A DNA stretch of 64,000 nucleotides from WHSW01 sp963851045 (GCA_963851045.1 CAWKNC010000001.1:992001-1056000); one strand, 5' to 3'. Shown: positions 34,859 to 43,209, counted from the first letter of the stretch. The notes: generated by a model not told the origin, from the letters alone. A program made the numbers and translations.

Positions 34859-36364
34859 TTGAGGATCCTCTTCACCACGTCGAACGGCACGGGCCTCGGG
34901 CATCTGACCCGGTCGATGGCAATCGCCCGCAGGCTCGGAAGCGAGCACGAGTCGCTGTTTTTGACGCTCTCGGCGGCGGCACCCGTGGTCGAGCAGATGG
35001 GATTTGCGGTCGAGTACGTCGCCTCCTACGCCACGCCGGGCTCCGGCAACGACTATCGCTGGTCGCGTCGCCTGCGCTCGCGCCTGCGCGCCGTGATCGC
35101 CGAGGCTCAGCCCGACGTCGTGGTCTTCGACGGCACCCACCCCTACGAGGCGCTTCTCGGCGCGCTGCCGCGCCAGGCGGAGGTGGTGTGGTGTCGGCGC
35201 CCGCTGTGGAAGGCCGGGTCCAGTCAGGTGCCGCTCAGGCGAGCGGGCGCCTTCAACGCCGTGCTCGAGCCGGGCGAGCTCGCCGAGGCCCTCGACGCCG
35301 GCCCGACCGTCGCTCTGCGCGAGTCGGCTCACCGAGTCGCTCCGATCGTCTTGCTCGACCGCTCCGAGCTCTTGTCGCGCGCCGATGCCGCCGCTGAGCT
35401 CGGCCTCGATCCCGCGGCAGCGACCGTCCTTGTCAGCCTCGGCCAGGGGGCCGAGGTGCAGGAGGCAAACCGGGTGGCGCTTGCAGCGCTCTCGGGAAGG
35501 CCGGGGATTCAGGTCGCAGCACTTTCGTCCGCGCTCGAGCGGGCCGGCGACGTGCCCGAGGGCGTGGTCGCCCTGCGCGCGACGTACCCGATGAGCCGCT
35601 ACTTCGCGGCGATCGACGCCTGCGTCGCGGCCGCGGGCTACAACGCCTTTCACGAGCTGATCGCGCTCGCGGTCCCGTCGCTTTACGTGCCGATGCCGCG
35701 GCTCACCGACGACCAGCCGGCGCGGGCGCGCTGGGCCGAGGCCGAGGGCGTCGGCCTCGCCGTCAGCGGCCCGAGCGATCCGGCGCTGCCGGCAAAGATC
35801 GACGAGCTCCTGGAGCGCCGCGAGCAGATCCGCGGCGCCCTGGTGGTCCGCCCGGAGCCGACGGGCGCCACCGACGCCGCGGCCTGGCTCTCCGCCCTCG
35901 GGCGCGAGTCGCGCCTAACGTCGTCAGCGACGACGTTAGGCGCATCTCGCGGGGGGGCGAGGGAGTTTCGGCGGCGCTGGGGGAGCTTCTTCGGGTCGCT
36001 GCCGCGGACCGCGTGGCGGCTGGGCAAGCAGCAGCTCACCAAGCCGCGGGCACGCACGCTGATCTACGCGCTCGAGGTCGACGGCGATGTCATCGAGGCG
36101 GTCCGCGCGACGCTGGCCCGGTCCGGCGAGAAGCCCGAACGCGCCCTCGTCGTCACCGACGCGCTCGGCGATCTGGGTGCGCTGCGAGCGCTGGGCTGCG
36201 GTGTCGAGCACGTCCCCGCGCGAGGATCGCGCCAGGCCGAGCTTGCCGGCGGCGCCTATGAGTTGTTTCGCGCACGCCGACTCGAGCTGATTCTCGGCGA
36301 GCGTCCAAAGCCTCGTGCCACGCACGTGGTTCAGGGTGGGGCTCCGGTACCCTCAGGGCGCTGA
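34859..36364 (+). CDS. MurG-like (GT-B) glycosyltransferase with a C-terminal extension
   Basis: A 501-residue protein. The N-terminal part begins at once with ILFTTSNGTGLGHLTRSMAI, the acceptor-side glycine loop of MurG/UGT-type GT-B enzymes. The donor-side lobe (about residues 190-335) shows VLVSLGQGAEV and DACVAAAGYNAFHELIAL. After about residue 350 comes a linker coded by a perfect 14-bp inverted repeat, then an extra domain (about 375-500). It would add a nucleotide-sugar residue to a lipid-linked glycan on the inner face. The TTG start at 34859 is the only start compatible with the N-terminal motif. Confidence 0.82.
   Translation: MRILFTTSNGTGLGHLTRSMAIARRLGSEHESLFLTLSAAAPVVEQMGFAVEYVASYATPGSGNDYRWSRRLRSRLRAVIAEAQPDVVVFDGTHPYEALLGALPRQAEVVWCRRPLWKAGSSQVPLRRAGAFNAVLEPGELAEALDAGPTVALRESAHRVAPIVLLDRSELLSRADAAAELGLDPAAATVLVSLGQGAEVQEANRVALAALSGRPGIQVAALSSALERAGDVPEGVVALRATYPMSRYFAAIDACVAAAGYNAFHELIALAVPSLYVPMPRLTDDQPARARWAEAEGVGLAVSGPSDPALPAKIDELLERREQIRGALVVRPEPTGATDAAAWLSALGRESRLTSSATTLGASRGGAREFRRRWGSFFGSLPRTAWRLGKQQLTKPRARTLIYALEVDGDVIEAVRATLARSGEKPERALVVTDALGDLGALRALGCGVEHVPARGSRQAELAGGAYELFRARRLELILGERPKPRATHVVQGGAPVPSGR
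35911..35943. repeat. Perfect 14-bp inverted repeat inside a coding region
   Basis: GCGCCTAACGTCGT at 35911-35924 pairs with its exact complement at 35930-35943 around the 5-nt loop CAGCG. It lies in frame within the glycosyltransferase gene, in the linker between its GT-B fold and C-terminal domain, and encodes a Ser/Thr/Ala-rich stretch. Confidence 0.85.
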
Positions 36365-36365
36365 A

Positions 36366-37265
36366 ATGGAGGCCTCCACCCCCGTAAAACCGCATGAGCA
36401 AGCGACTTCTGGCGAGCCAGCCTCGACTGGGGGTGCGCTTCCGAACCTGATCGTGATCGGGGCGCAGAAGTGCGGGACGAGCGTTCTCCACTACTACCTC
36501 AGCCTGCATCCCGAGGTTTCGATGTCGCGACCGAAGGAGCTCAACTTCTTCATCGAGGAGCGCAACTGGCCGCGCGGGCTCGATTGGTACAAGGCGCACT
36601 TCGACGCCGAGGCGACGGTCCGCGGCGAGGCTTCGCCCAACTACACGGCGTTTCCGCAGCACGAGGGCGTACCGGAGCGCATGGCCTCGGTGGTTCCCGA
36701 CGCGAAGTTGATCTACATGGTTCGCGACCCGCTGGAGCGAATCGCCGCGCACTGGGTCCACAACTACGCGAAGCGCCGCGAGAAGGGAACGCTGGCCGAG
36801 ACGCTCGTCCATCCCAACACCTCCTATGTGACCCGCTCGCTGTATGCGATGCAGCTCGAGCGCTTCCTCGCGCACTATCCGAAGGAGCAGATCCTCGTCT
36901 TCCAGCAGTCCGAGCTGCGCCACAAGCGGATGGAGACACTGCGCCAGATCTTCGAGTTCATCGGCGTCGATCCCGAGTTCAACCACCCGCGCTTCGAGCA
37001 GGAGCGCCACCAGACCTCGGGCAAGACCCGCGCGACGCGGCTCGCCGTCAAGCTCGAGAAGCTGGGACGCAGCCGGCGCGGTCGCTTCATTCCCTCGAAC
37101 TTCTGGCTCGTTCTCGACGATCGCCTGCCGTTGCGCAAGGCGATCAAGCGTCCCGACGTGAAGGCGTCGCTGCCGCCCGAGACGCTCGCGGAACTGCGCG
37201 CTGATGCGACGCGCCTGCGCGAGCTGACCGGCCGAGACCTTTCCAACTGGAAGATCTGGGACTGA
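36366..37265 (+). CDS. Sulfotransferase of the heparan N-/O-sulfotransferase-like type
   Basis: A 299-residue sulfotransferase of a different subfamily from the tandem pair. The PAPS-binding loop is LIVIGAQKCGTSVLHYYL (about residues 30-47) and the second site is KLIYMVRDPLERIAAHW (about 115-131), with RGEASPNYT between, as in heparan-sulfate-type enzymes. The ATG at 36366 lies one base after the preceding stop; an earlier in-frame ATG at 36315 lies inside the upstream gene. Three sulfotransferases in one operon indicate a multiply sulfated product. Confidence 0.88.
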   Translation: MEASTPVKPHEQATSGEPASTGGALPNLIVIGAQKCGTSVLHYYLSLHPEVSMSRPKELNFFIEERNWPRGLDWYKAHFDAEATVRGEASPNYTAFPQHEGVPERMASVVPDAKLIYMVRDPLERIAAHWVHNYAKRREKGTLAETLVHPNTSYVTRSLYAMQLERFLAHYPKEQILVFQQSELRHKRMETLRQIFEFIGVDPEFNHPRFEQERHQTSGKTRATRLAVKLEKLGRSRRGRFIPSNFWLVLDDRLPLRKAIKRPDVKASLPPETLAELRADATRLRELTGRDLSNWKIWD

Positions 37266-37271
37266 GGCCCC

Positions 37272-39266
37272 GTGGCCGGTAAAGGCCGCCAGAACAAATC
37301 CAAGAACGACCACCCCGGAGGGACCGGCGCCGTCCTGGGCGTGCGCGTGATGCGCAACTCCTCGGTGCAGGCGATCTCGCTGGTGGTCGCCAACGTCATG
37401 CAGCTCATCTCGGTGCTGGTCGTCGCGGCCTTCCTGGGGCCGAGCGAGATGGCCCGCTTCGGGTTGCTGATCTTCCTCGCGGGCCTGGCCACGCAGGTGG
37501 CTTCGCTGCTCGTCAAACCGGGCACAGTCCGACGCGTCTTCGGCGGTGACGACGAGGACGACGATGACGCTGACGAAGACGCGACGTCCTCATCGCCGCC
37601 GCACACCCTCGGTGCCGGCCTGGCCTGGGCGGTGGCGCTGGGCGTCATCGCCGCCGTTCTGATCTATGTCTTCCGCCGCCCGATCTCCGACGGCCTGCTC
37701 GGCAGCCCTGACGATGAGGGACTGGTCGCCCTCGCCGGCCTGCTCGCGGGCGCCTCGCTTCTGTTCAAGATCTGCGACATCACGCTCTGGCTCGAACGCC
37801 GGCCCGGAGCGTTCTTGGTCGCCGACACCGGGAGGCCGATCCTCGGGCTGATCGTGCTGACCGCGTTCCTGGCGACCGGCGCCGGCGTCGAGGGCGCCGT
37901 GCTCGGAACGCTGATCGGCACCGCCGTTGCCGGCGCGGTGGGCCTGGTGTTGCTGAGCGGCAGCTTCGAGCCCAACTTCGACCTCGGCGAAATCAAGCAG
38001 ATCATTCTGCGCGGCCGCTATCGAGCGCCGATCATCATGTCGTTCTGGGTCGTCCAGAACGCCGACATCTTCATCCTCTCGCGCTTCGTCGACCACGAGG
38101 AGCTCGGGATCTACCACCTCGCCTCGCGGCTCGGGCTCGTCGTCTCGTTTCTGCCTCAGGGCTTTCGCATGGGAATGCGGCCGCTGCGCAAGTCGGCGAT
38201 CTGGGACGCCTTTCAGGACGAGTACGGCAAGCAGACCGCCGGTGGTCAGCTGCTCGCGTACTTCAGCCTGATCTGCATCCTCGCCGTGCTCGCAATGATC
38301 CTCGCGGGGCAGGTTCTCGTCGACATCGCACCGCCCGAGTACTCGGGCGCCGCCAGCTTGATCCCGTTGACGGCGCTCGGCTTTGTCGGGCCGGCGCTCT
38401 ATCGAACCGTCAACCAAAACGTCGCCCTGCCGAACAAACGCCCGTTCTTCATCGCCGGCGTCGTCTCCGCGGCGCTGCTCTTCTGCGGCGTCACCGTCGC
38501 GCTGGCGCCGGAGATCGGGGTCTACGCCGCGCCCATCGGGATGATCGTCGGCTTCGGCATCCCCGCCACGCTCATGTACGTCCGCGGCCAACGCGGCAAG
38601 AAGCCGCTTCGCTTCCCGTATCGCGCGGTCGGCACGGCGTTCTTGCTCGCCGCCGCCATCGCCGGTGGCGCGTCACTGCTTCCCGAGTTCAACCACTGGC
38701 TCGAGCTGGCCCTCGCGATCGTCCTCTGCGGCCTGTGGATCGTTCTGCTCGTCCCCCTGCACGCGATCCCGCCCGCGCACTGGAAGCCACTGATCCACAT
38801 GATGCGCTCGTTTCGAAGCGGCACTCCGGCGAACTTCCGCGCCCGCAAGGGCCTGCGCAGCCTCGAGCCCGACGTCCGCGACGACCTGCGCCGAGCGGTG
38901 GTCGGTCGGCTGTCGCGCGAGCGGTTGCGACCCGACGCTGGGCCAGAAGGAGCGATGCTCGTCGCCGCGCTGCGCCAGGTGGGTCAGGAGGGTGGCATCG
39001 CGGTTCGCAACTCCGACCCGCTCGACGCACAGACAGCGATCTTCCTCTTCGAGGACGCCTCGACGGCGGTCCGCAACGCGAGCATGCGCAAGCTGCTCGA
39101 CGAGGGCGCGGAGCCGAACGATCTCCGCATGCTCGAGGACCTGGTGACGACCCTGGCCCGCGCCCCGGTCGAGGCGTGGGAGAACCGGCCGGTCAAGCGC
39201 CGCGGCCACCGCGCTCGCCGTCGCCGAGCCGCGGCGCAGCTACGCCAGCACGCCGCGAACTCGTAG
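37272..39266 (+). CDS. Polysaccharide flippase (MATE/Wzx-like) with cytoplasmic extension
   Basis: A 664-residue protein. Residues 30-520 hold about twelve to fourteen membrane helices in the layout of the oligosaccharide flippase/MOP superfamily, starting with NSSVQAISLVVANVMQLISV. An acidic loop (GGDDEDDDDADEDA, about residues 95-108) interrupts helices 2 and 3. The last 140 residues are soluble and end in an Arg-rich tail (RRGHRARRRRAAAQ). It would move the lipid-linked glycan across the membrane. The GTG start is 6 bp after the sulfotransferase stop, making it the last gene of the operon. The 3' end faces the convergent HTH protein 4 bp away. Confidence 0.82.
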   Translation: MAGKGRQNKSKNDHPGGTGAVLGVRVMRNSSVQAISLVVANVMQLISVLVVAAFLGPSEMARFGLLIFLAGLATQVASLLVKPGTVRRVFGGDDEDDDDADEDATSSSPPHTLGAGLAWAVALGVIAAVLIYVFRRPISDGLLGSPDDEGLVALAGLLAGASLLFKICDITLWLERRPGAFLVADTGRPILGLIVLTAFLATGAGVEGAVLGTLIGTAVAGAVGLVLLSGSFEPNFDLGEIKQIILRGRYRAPIIMSFWVVQNADIFILSRFVDHEELGIYHLASRLGLVVSFLPQGFRMGMRPLRKSAIWDAFQDEYGKQTAGGQLLAYFSLICILAVLAMILAGQVLVDIAPPEYSGAASLIPLTALGFVGPALYRTVNQNVALPNKRPFFIAGVVSAALLFCGVTVALAPEIGVYAAPIGMIVGFGIPATLMYVRGQRGKKPLRFPYRAVGTAFLLAAAIAGGASLLPEFNHWLELALAIVLCGLWIVLLVPLHAIPPAHWKPLIHMMRSFRSGTPANFRARKGLRSLEPDVRDDLRRAVVGRLSRERLRPDAGPEGAMLVAALRQVGQEGGIAVRNSDPLDAQTAIFLFEDASTAVRNASMRKLLDEGAEPNDLRMLEDLVTTLARAPVEAWENRPVKRRGHRARRRRAAAQLRQHAANS

Positions 39267-39270
39267 AGCT

Positions 39271-39864
39271 TCAGTCGTCGTCGGACTCGGAGTCTGAGTC
39301 GGCGCCGTTGCCGTTCGTGTCGCCGCCGGCTCGCTTGATCACGATCCGGTCGGGCTCGACGGTGACCTCGATGGGACGGTGCCCCGCCCAGTGCTCGCTG
39401 TAGATGGGATCGTCGGCAATCGCGGGATCGAGCCAGAGGCCGTAGCCCTCCTTGCCGTGGTCGAAGCTCGCCTGCATTCCGGCGCCGGGCCGGCTGCTGC
39501 GACCGCGGCCACCGCGTCGACGGCGTCGACGGCGCGGACGGGTGGTCTCGCCATCGCCATCACCCTCGCCGCTGCGCCCGCTGGAGCTTTCGTCGTCGCC
39601 GTCATCGTCATCTGAGTCATCGTCGGAGTCGTCGGCATCGCCGGCGAGCTCCTCCTCGCGCGCGGCGGCCTCGATCTGAGCCTCGATCTCGTCACGGAGA
39701 TCGGTCTCGTCGGCCTCATCCTCCGCGCTGAGCTCGTGACGGCGGCGAAATTCGCGTAGCTCCGAGGCCGAAACCTCGAGCTGATGAGCGATCCATGCGT
39801 CGGTGCGACCCTGTCGCACCCAGGCACGAACCTGGTTTAGCTGTGAACGAAGTGGCTTAGCCAA
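39271..39864 (-). CDS. Unknown protein: N-terminal HTH-like region, acidic linker, basic Arg/Gly tract and conserved-looking C-terminus
   Basis: A 197-residue protein with four distinct zones. Residues 1-40 resemble a homeodomain-like helix-turn-helix (RAWVRQGRTDAWIAHQLEVS). Residues 45-105 are very acidic (DDSDDDSDDDDGDD). Residues 108-125 form a basic RPRRRRRRRGGRGRSSRP tract. Residues 128-180 look folded (KEGYGLWLDPAIADDPIYS, then VEPDRIVIKRAG), followed by an acidic end. Such a mix suggests nucleic-acid binding, but I recognise no family. The start is a TTG at 39864 after AAGGA. It is divergent from csrA. Confidence 0.7.
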   Translation of the reverse strand: MAKPLRSQLNQVRAWVRQGRTDAWIAHQLEVSASELREFRRRHELSAEDEADETDLRDEIEAQIEAAAREEELAGDADDSDDDSDDDDGDDESSSGRSGEGDGDGETTRPRRRRRRRGGRGRSSRPGAGMQASFDHGKEGYGLWLDPAIADDPIYSEHWAGHRPIEVTVEPDRIVIKRAGGDTNGNGADSDSESDDD

Positions 39865-40015
39865 AAGTGTTTCCTTGAGCTTTCGAGGGAGTTATGTGGG
39901 AGCCCTGCCAGGCCCGGCGATACTAGATCATCAAACCGGTTACCCTGGATTCAGAACGAAAACGGGTGAGGGTCACCGGGGGGTGAGCCTCGGCCGCAGC
40001 TCGAATGGAGGCGAG

Positions 40016-40234
40016 ATGCTGGTCCTGACGCGCAAAACAAACCAGAGCATCATGATCGGCGATGACGTCGAGGTTTCGGTGCTCGCTGTCTCTCGCGACA
40101 AGATCCGCTTGGGGATCACGGCGCCACGCGACGTGCCGGTCTTCCGCAAGGAGGTCTACCTCTCGATCAAGGACGAGGGCGGGGGCGAGGACACGCCGAT
40201 CCAGGAAGCCCTGGACGGCGCCAAGAAGAAGTAG
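40016..40234 (+). CDS. csrA: Carbon storage regulator CsrA
   Basis: CsrA is a dimeric RNA-binding protein that blocks or protects mRNAs at GGA-containing hairpins; in Gram-positive bacteria it controls flagellin translation. The 72-residue protein has the full core: MLVLTRKTNQSIMIGDDVEV, then IRLGITAPRDVPVFRKEVY. The ATG follows GGAGGCGAG, a ribosome site with two GGA/GAG-like triplets that CsrA itself could bind (inference). No flagellar genes or fliW lie nearby. Confidence 0.95.
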   Translation: MLVLTRKTNQSIMIGDDVEVSVLAVSRDKIRLGITAPRDVPVFRKEVYLSIKDEGGGEDTPIQEALDGAKKK

Positions 40235-40319
40235 CTAATTCGCTGCTTTTTGCCAGCGTTGCGTTAGCGAACCTTCGTACTTCGGGCCAAGCCTTGATAG
40301 GCTGCCACGGTCCCGTCCC

Positions 40320-40568
40320 ATGTCCGACCTTCGCATGAGCCAGAGCTTCGACGAGTTCGAGGTCGCCCTTCAGCAGGCGACTGACCTCGATCGCCGCCGC
40401 CGCGCACAGCTTCGCCACCGTGCGGCCACCCGCTCGCGGGCGCGCCGGATTCAGCAGGTCGACAAGCGTGGCAACGTCGGCTTCGGGATGCTGCTGCTCG
40501 CGCTCTCCCTGACGGTCATCGTGGTCATGGTCGTCATGTTCGAGACGCTCGCCCTCTTGATGGGCTAA
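40320..40568 (+). CDS. Small single-span membrane protein of unknown function
   Basis: An 82-residue protein. The first 50 residues are soluble and rich in Arg and Gln (TDLDRRRRAQLRHRAATRSR), followed by one helix (about residues 54-78) and a short end. No family recognised. The ATG at 40320 is 16 nt downstream of a TAGGCT box (40298-40303). It is convergent with the nuclease gene. Confidence 0.65.
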   Translation: MSDLRMSQSFDEFEVALQQATDLDRRRRAQLRHRAATRSRARRIQQVDKRGNVGFGMLLLALSLTVIVVMVVMFETLALLMG

Positions 40569-40571
40569 CGC

Positions 40572-41048
40572 CTAGCAGGCACTCCAAAGACCGCGGCCGC
40601 CGGCAGACGCCTCCCGCTCGAGGCGCCCGAACAAGCCCGCGAACCGATCGTTGGGCGCAATGGTGAGCGTCGTGGCGAAGCCGCGGCGGACGAGCTCGGC
40701 GTTGACGAACGTGTCGCCGACGTAGACGTAGGCGAGCAGGCGGCCGTAGACGTCGCGGCGTTCGGCGTCGAAGTCGATGCGAACGCTCTCGCCGTCGACG
40801 AGCTGCTCGTTGAAGGCCGACGACTCCGGCCCGAAGCACTCGACCGGCTCGCCCGGCTTGACGCTCTCGGGCGTGTCGATGCCGATGTAGCGAAGGTCCT
40901 CGATCTCGCCGTCGATGCGAACCTCAACCGTGTCACCGTCGACGACCCGCGTGACCGTCACGGTCGCGGAGTCCGCCTTGGCCCGGTCGCCGCCGCCGTC
41001 ATCATCGCCGCCGCTCAGCAGCAGGTAGAGGACGACCGCCAGCACCAC
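40572..41048 (-). CDS. Exported thermonuclease (staphylococcal nuclease-like)
   Basis: A protein of about 158 residues with an OB-fold nuclease domain (SNc). Catalytic regions are visible: RVVDGDTVEV, LRYIGIDTPES (catalytic Arg and Glu) and RRDVYGRLLAYVYV (second Arg). A hydrophobic N-terminal helix precedes a GGDDDGGGD linker, so it is membrane-anchored or secreted. The only canonical in-frame start near the aldolase stop is GTG 41048, which lies within the hydrophobic segment, so the true start is uncertain. The reading frame continues into the aldolase gene without a start codon before that overlap. Confidence 0.85.
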   Translation of the reverse strand: MVLAVVLYLLLSGGDDDGGGDRAKADSATVTVTRVVDGDTVEVRIDGEIEDLRYIGIDTPESVKPGEPVECFGPESSAFNEQLVDGESVRIDFDAERRDVYGRLLAYVYVGDTFVNAELVRRGFATTLTIAPNDRFAGLFGRLEREASAGGRGLWSAC

Positions 41049-41080
41049 CAGCGACGCCGCGCTTGGAAAGCTCGAACGCG

Positions 41081-42001
41081 TTACGGAATCCGGCGCACGC
41101 TGGAGAGCATGATCTCCTTGATCTGCTCGACGATCTCCATCGCCTCGGAGCGCTCGCGCTGCCAGACGTTGCGGCCGTAGATGACGCCCGAGCCTCCCGC
41201 CTCCATGATCATGCGCGTCTGGCCCAGGAGCTGGTCGTCGTCGACCTTCGAGCCGCCGGAAAGGACCACGAGCGAGCGGCCGGCGGACTCGACGACCTGG
41301 CGCACAGCCTCCTCCTGGCTGACCTCGAGCTCGTTGTAGGGCGCCGGGGCGTCCTTGTCGGAGTCCGGGTTGATCTTCGGCATGTTGAGCTTGACGACGT
41401 CTGCGCCCATCTCCATCGCCATGCGGGCGGCGTAGTCGATCGCGTAGAAGCTGTCCTGGCCGCCCTTGCCCTTGACGGCCGAGCCACGCGGATAGGCCCA
41501 CACGACCAGCGGCATGCCGTAGCGGTCGCAGTCCTCGCGCACGGACTTCAGCTGCAGGAGGTCCTGGTCTTGGCGCGGCGAGCCGACGTAGAGCGTGTAG
41601 CCGACCGCGTCCGCGCCGAGGCGAACCGCGTCCTCAACCGACGCGTTGAGCGTCGAGAAGGCCTCGTCGGATGGCGGCAGGTCGGTCTTGCCGTTGACCT
41701 TGAGCAGCAGGGGCACCTGTCCCGCGTAGTCGGGGTAGTACTTCTCGGCGAGCCCGATCTGGCAGGCGATTGCCGAATAACCGGCCTCGGCCGCGAGGCT
41801 GAACTCGTACTCGGGGTCCTTCGACGCCGGGTTCGGGAAGAAGTCGCGGGGACCGTGCTCGATTCCCTGGTCGATCGGGAGCAGCAGAAGCGTCCCCTGG
41901 CCGGGGCCAAACTCGAAGAGCAGGCGGCGCAGGCGGGTGCGCTTGCCGGGTGCGAGGGTCGCGAGGAGGGACTTCTGCTCGGTGACGCTGCCGACTTCCA
42001 T
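41081..42001 (-). CDS. Class I fructose-bisphosphate aldolase (DhnA/archaeal type)
   Basis: It cleaves fructose 1,6-bisphosphate into triose phosphates by a Schiff-base mechanism. The 306-residue protein matches the DhnA-type class I family: LLPIDQGIEHGP near the N-terminus, ADVVKLNMPK (Schiff-base lysine region) and GSGVIYGRNVWQR at the end. Typical actinobacteria use the class II enzyme, so this type is worth noting. The ATG at 42001 has AAGGAGCG about 11 nt upstream. It reads away from the divergent YbdK-like gene, with a shared 69-bp gap. Confidence 0.9.
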   Translation of the reverse strand: MEVGSVTEQKSLLATLAPGKRTRLRRLLFEFGPGQGTLLLLPIDQGIEHGPRDFFPNPASKDPEYEFSLAAEAGYSAIACQIGLAEKYYPDYAGQVPLLLKVNGKTDLPPSDEAFSTLNASVEDAVRLGADAVGYTLYVGSPRQDQDLLQLKSVREDCDRYGMPLVVWAYPRGSAVKGKGGQDSFYAIDYAARMAMEMGADVVKLNMPKINPDSDKDAPAPYNELEVSQEEAVRQVVESAGRSLVVLSGGSKVDDDQLLGQTRMIMEAGGSGVIYGRNVWQRERSEAMEIVEQIKEIMLSSVRRIP

Positions 42002-42058
42002 GGGTTTCTGGGCGCTCCTTACGGGTCGGTTACTGCGGGGTCCAGGAGGGCCTGAGTA

Positions 42059-42070
42059 TAGGCTCGCATC
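42059..42070 (+). promoter_or_regulatory. -10 box of the YbdK-like gene, leaderless arrangement
   Basis: TAGGCT at 42059-42064 (inside TATAGGCT) is 6 nt before the TTG at 42071. No Shine-Dalgarno sequence. Confidence 0.5.
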
Positions 42071-43183
42071 TTGCTCGAGCACGCCTTCACCGGGCCAGAG
42101 TTCACTGTCGGAATCGAGGAGGAGCTGATGATCCTCGACCCGGAGGGGTGGGCGCTGTCGCCCTCGATCGACCGACTGCTGGGGGCGATGCCCGCAGACC
42201 TGTGCGATCAGGTGCATCCCGAGCTTCATCGAGCGGTCCTCGAGCTCGCGACGAGCCCGTGTTCGGGAGTGACGGAAGCCGCCAAGGAGCTCGCGGATCT
42301 GCGTCGCGCGGTGATCGCGACGGCGGCGGGGGAGGGCCTTGCGATCGGCGCCGCCGCGACGCATCCCTTCGCGATCGCCTCCGAACAGGCGACCACCGAC
42401 AAGGAGCGATACCGCGAGCTCATCGACGAGCTCGGCATCATCGCCCGGCGCGAGGTCATCTTCGGCACCCACGTCCACGTCGCGATCGAGGACCCCGACC
42501 GCGCGATCTACGTGGCCGACGGCATCCGCCGCTATCTGCCGCTGTTCCTGGCGCTCTCGGTCAACTCGCCGTTTTGGGAGGGAGATCTGACCGGGCTGAT
42601 GTCGTCGCGGGTGCCGGTGTTTCGCTCGTTCCCCCGCGAGGGGATCCCGCCCCACTACGGGACCTGGGAGATCTACTCACATCGGGTGGGCCAGATGATG
42701 CGAGCGGGAGCGATCTCCGACTACACCTTCATGTGGTGGGACGTTCGCACCCACGCCAAGCTAGGCACGGTCGAAACGCGGGTCTTCGACCAGCAGACGC
42801 GGGTTGAGCACACGGCCTCACTGGCTGCGCTCAACGTCAGCCTTGCCCACCGGCTCTGCGCGCGCTATGACGCGGGCGAGCCGTTGATCGAGTACCCGAC
42901 GGAGCTGATCGACGACAACAAGATCCGCGCCGCGCGGCACGGGGTCGAGGGCAAGCTCGTCGACTTCCGCGCCGGCGCCCAGGTGGAGGCGGTGGCCATG
43001 GCACGCGAGCTGGTCGAGCTGCTCGCGCCGCACGCTGACGCGCTCGGCTGTCGCTCCGAGCTCGAGGGCGTCGAGGACATCCTCGAGAACGGCACGGGTG
43101 CCCAGCGCCAGATCGCAATCTGGGAGCAAACTGGCGATCTGGCCGAACTCACGGCTGAGATCGCCGAGCACACCAAGCCGTAG
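42071..43183 (+). CDS. YbdK-type carboxylate-amine ligase (glutamate-cysteine ligase 2 family)
   Basis: A 370-residue ATP-dependent ligase of the GCS2 family. The N-terminal FTVGIEEELMILDPEG is the ATP/metal-binding signature; FGTHVHVAIED and SRVPVFRSFPREGIPP are also typical. YbdK has weak glutamate-cysteine ligase activity, and the physiological acceptor in actinobacteria is often unknown. The TTG start is supported by the TAGGCT box 6 nt before it. It is followed by a zinc-ribbon protein after 26 nt. Confidence 0.9.
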   Translation: MLEHAFTGPEFTVGIEEELMILDPEGWALSPSIDRLLGAMPADLCDQVHPELHRAVLELATSPCSGVTEAAKELADLRRAVIATAAGEGLAIGAAATHPFAIASEQATTDKERYRELIDELGIIARREVIFGTHVHVAIEDPDRAIYVADGIRRYLPLFLALSVNSPFWEGDLTGLMSSRVPVFRSFPREGIPPHYGTWEIYSHRVGQMMRAGAISDYTFMWWDVRTHAKLGTVETRVFDQQTRVEHTASLAALNVSLAHRLCARYDAGEPLIEYPTELIDDNKIRAARHGVEGKLVDFRAGAQVEAVAMARELVELLAPHADALGCRSELEGVEDILENGTGAQRQIAIWEQTGDLAELTAEIAEHTKP

Positions 43184-43209
43184 CGATAGTTGAGCCATAC
43201 TTGGAGGCA

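Noticed and set aside
41049..41501. N-terminal extension of the nuclease into the aldolase gene
   Set aside because: The extension reads in the wrong frame of the aldolase and has the composition of a shadow; only the SNc domain and its hydrophobic leader are kept.
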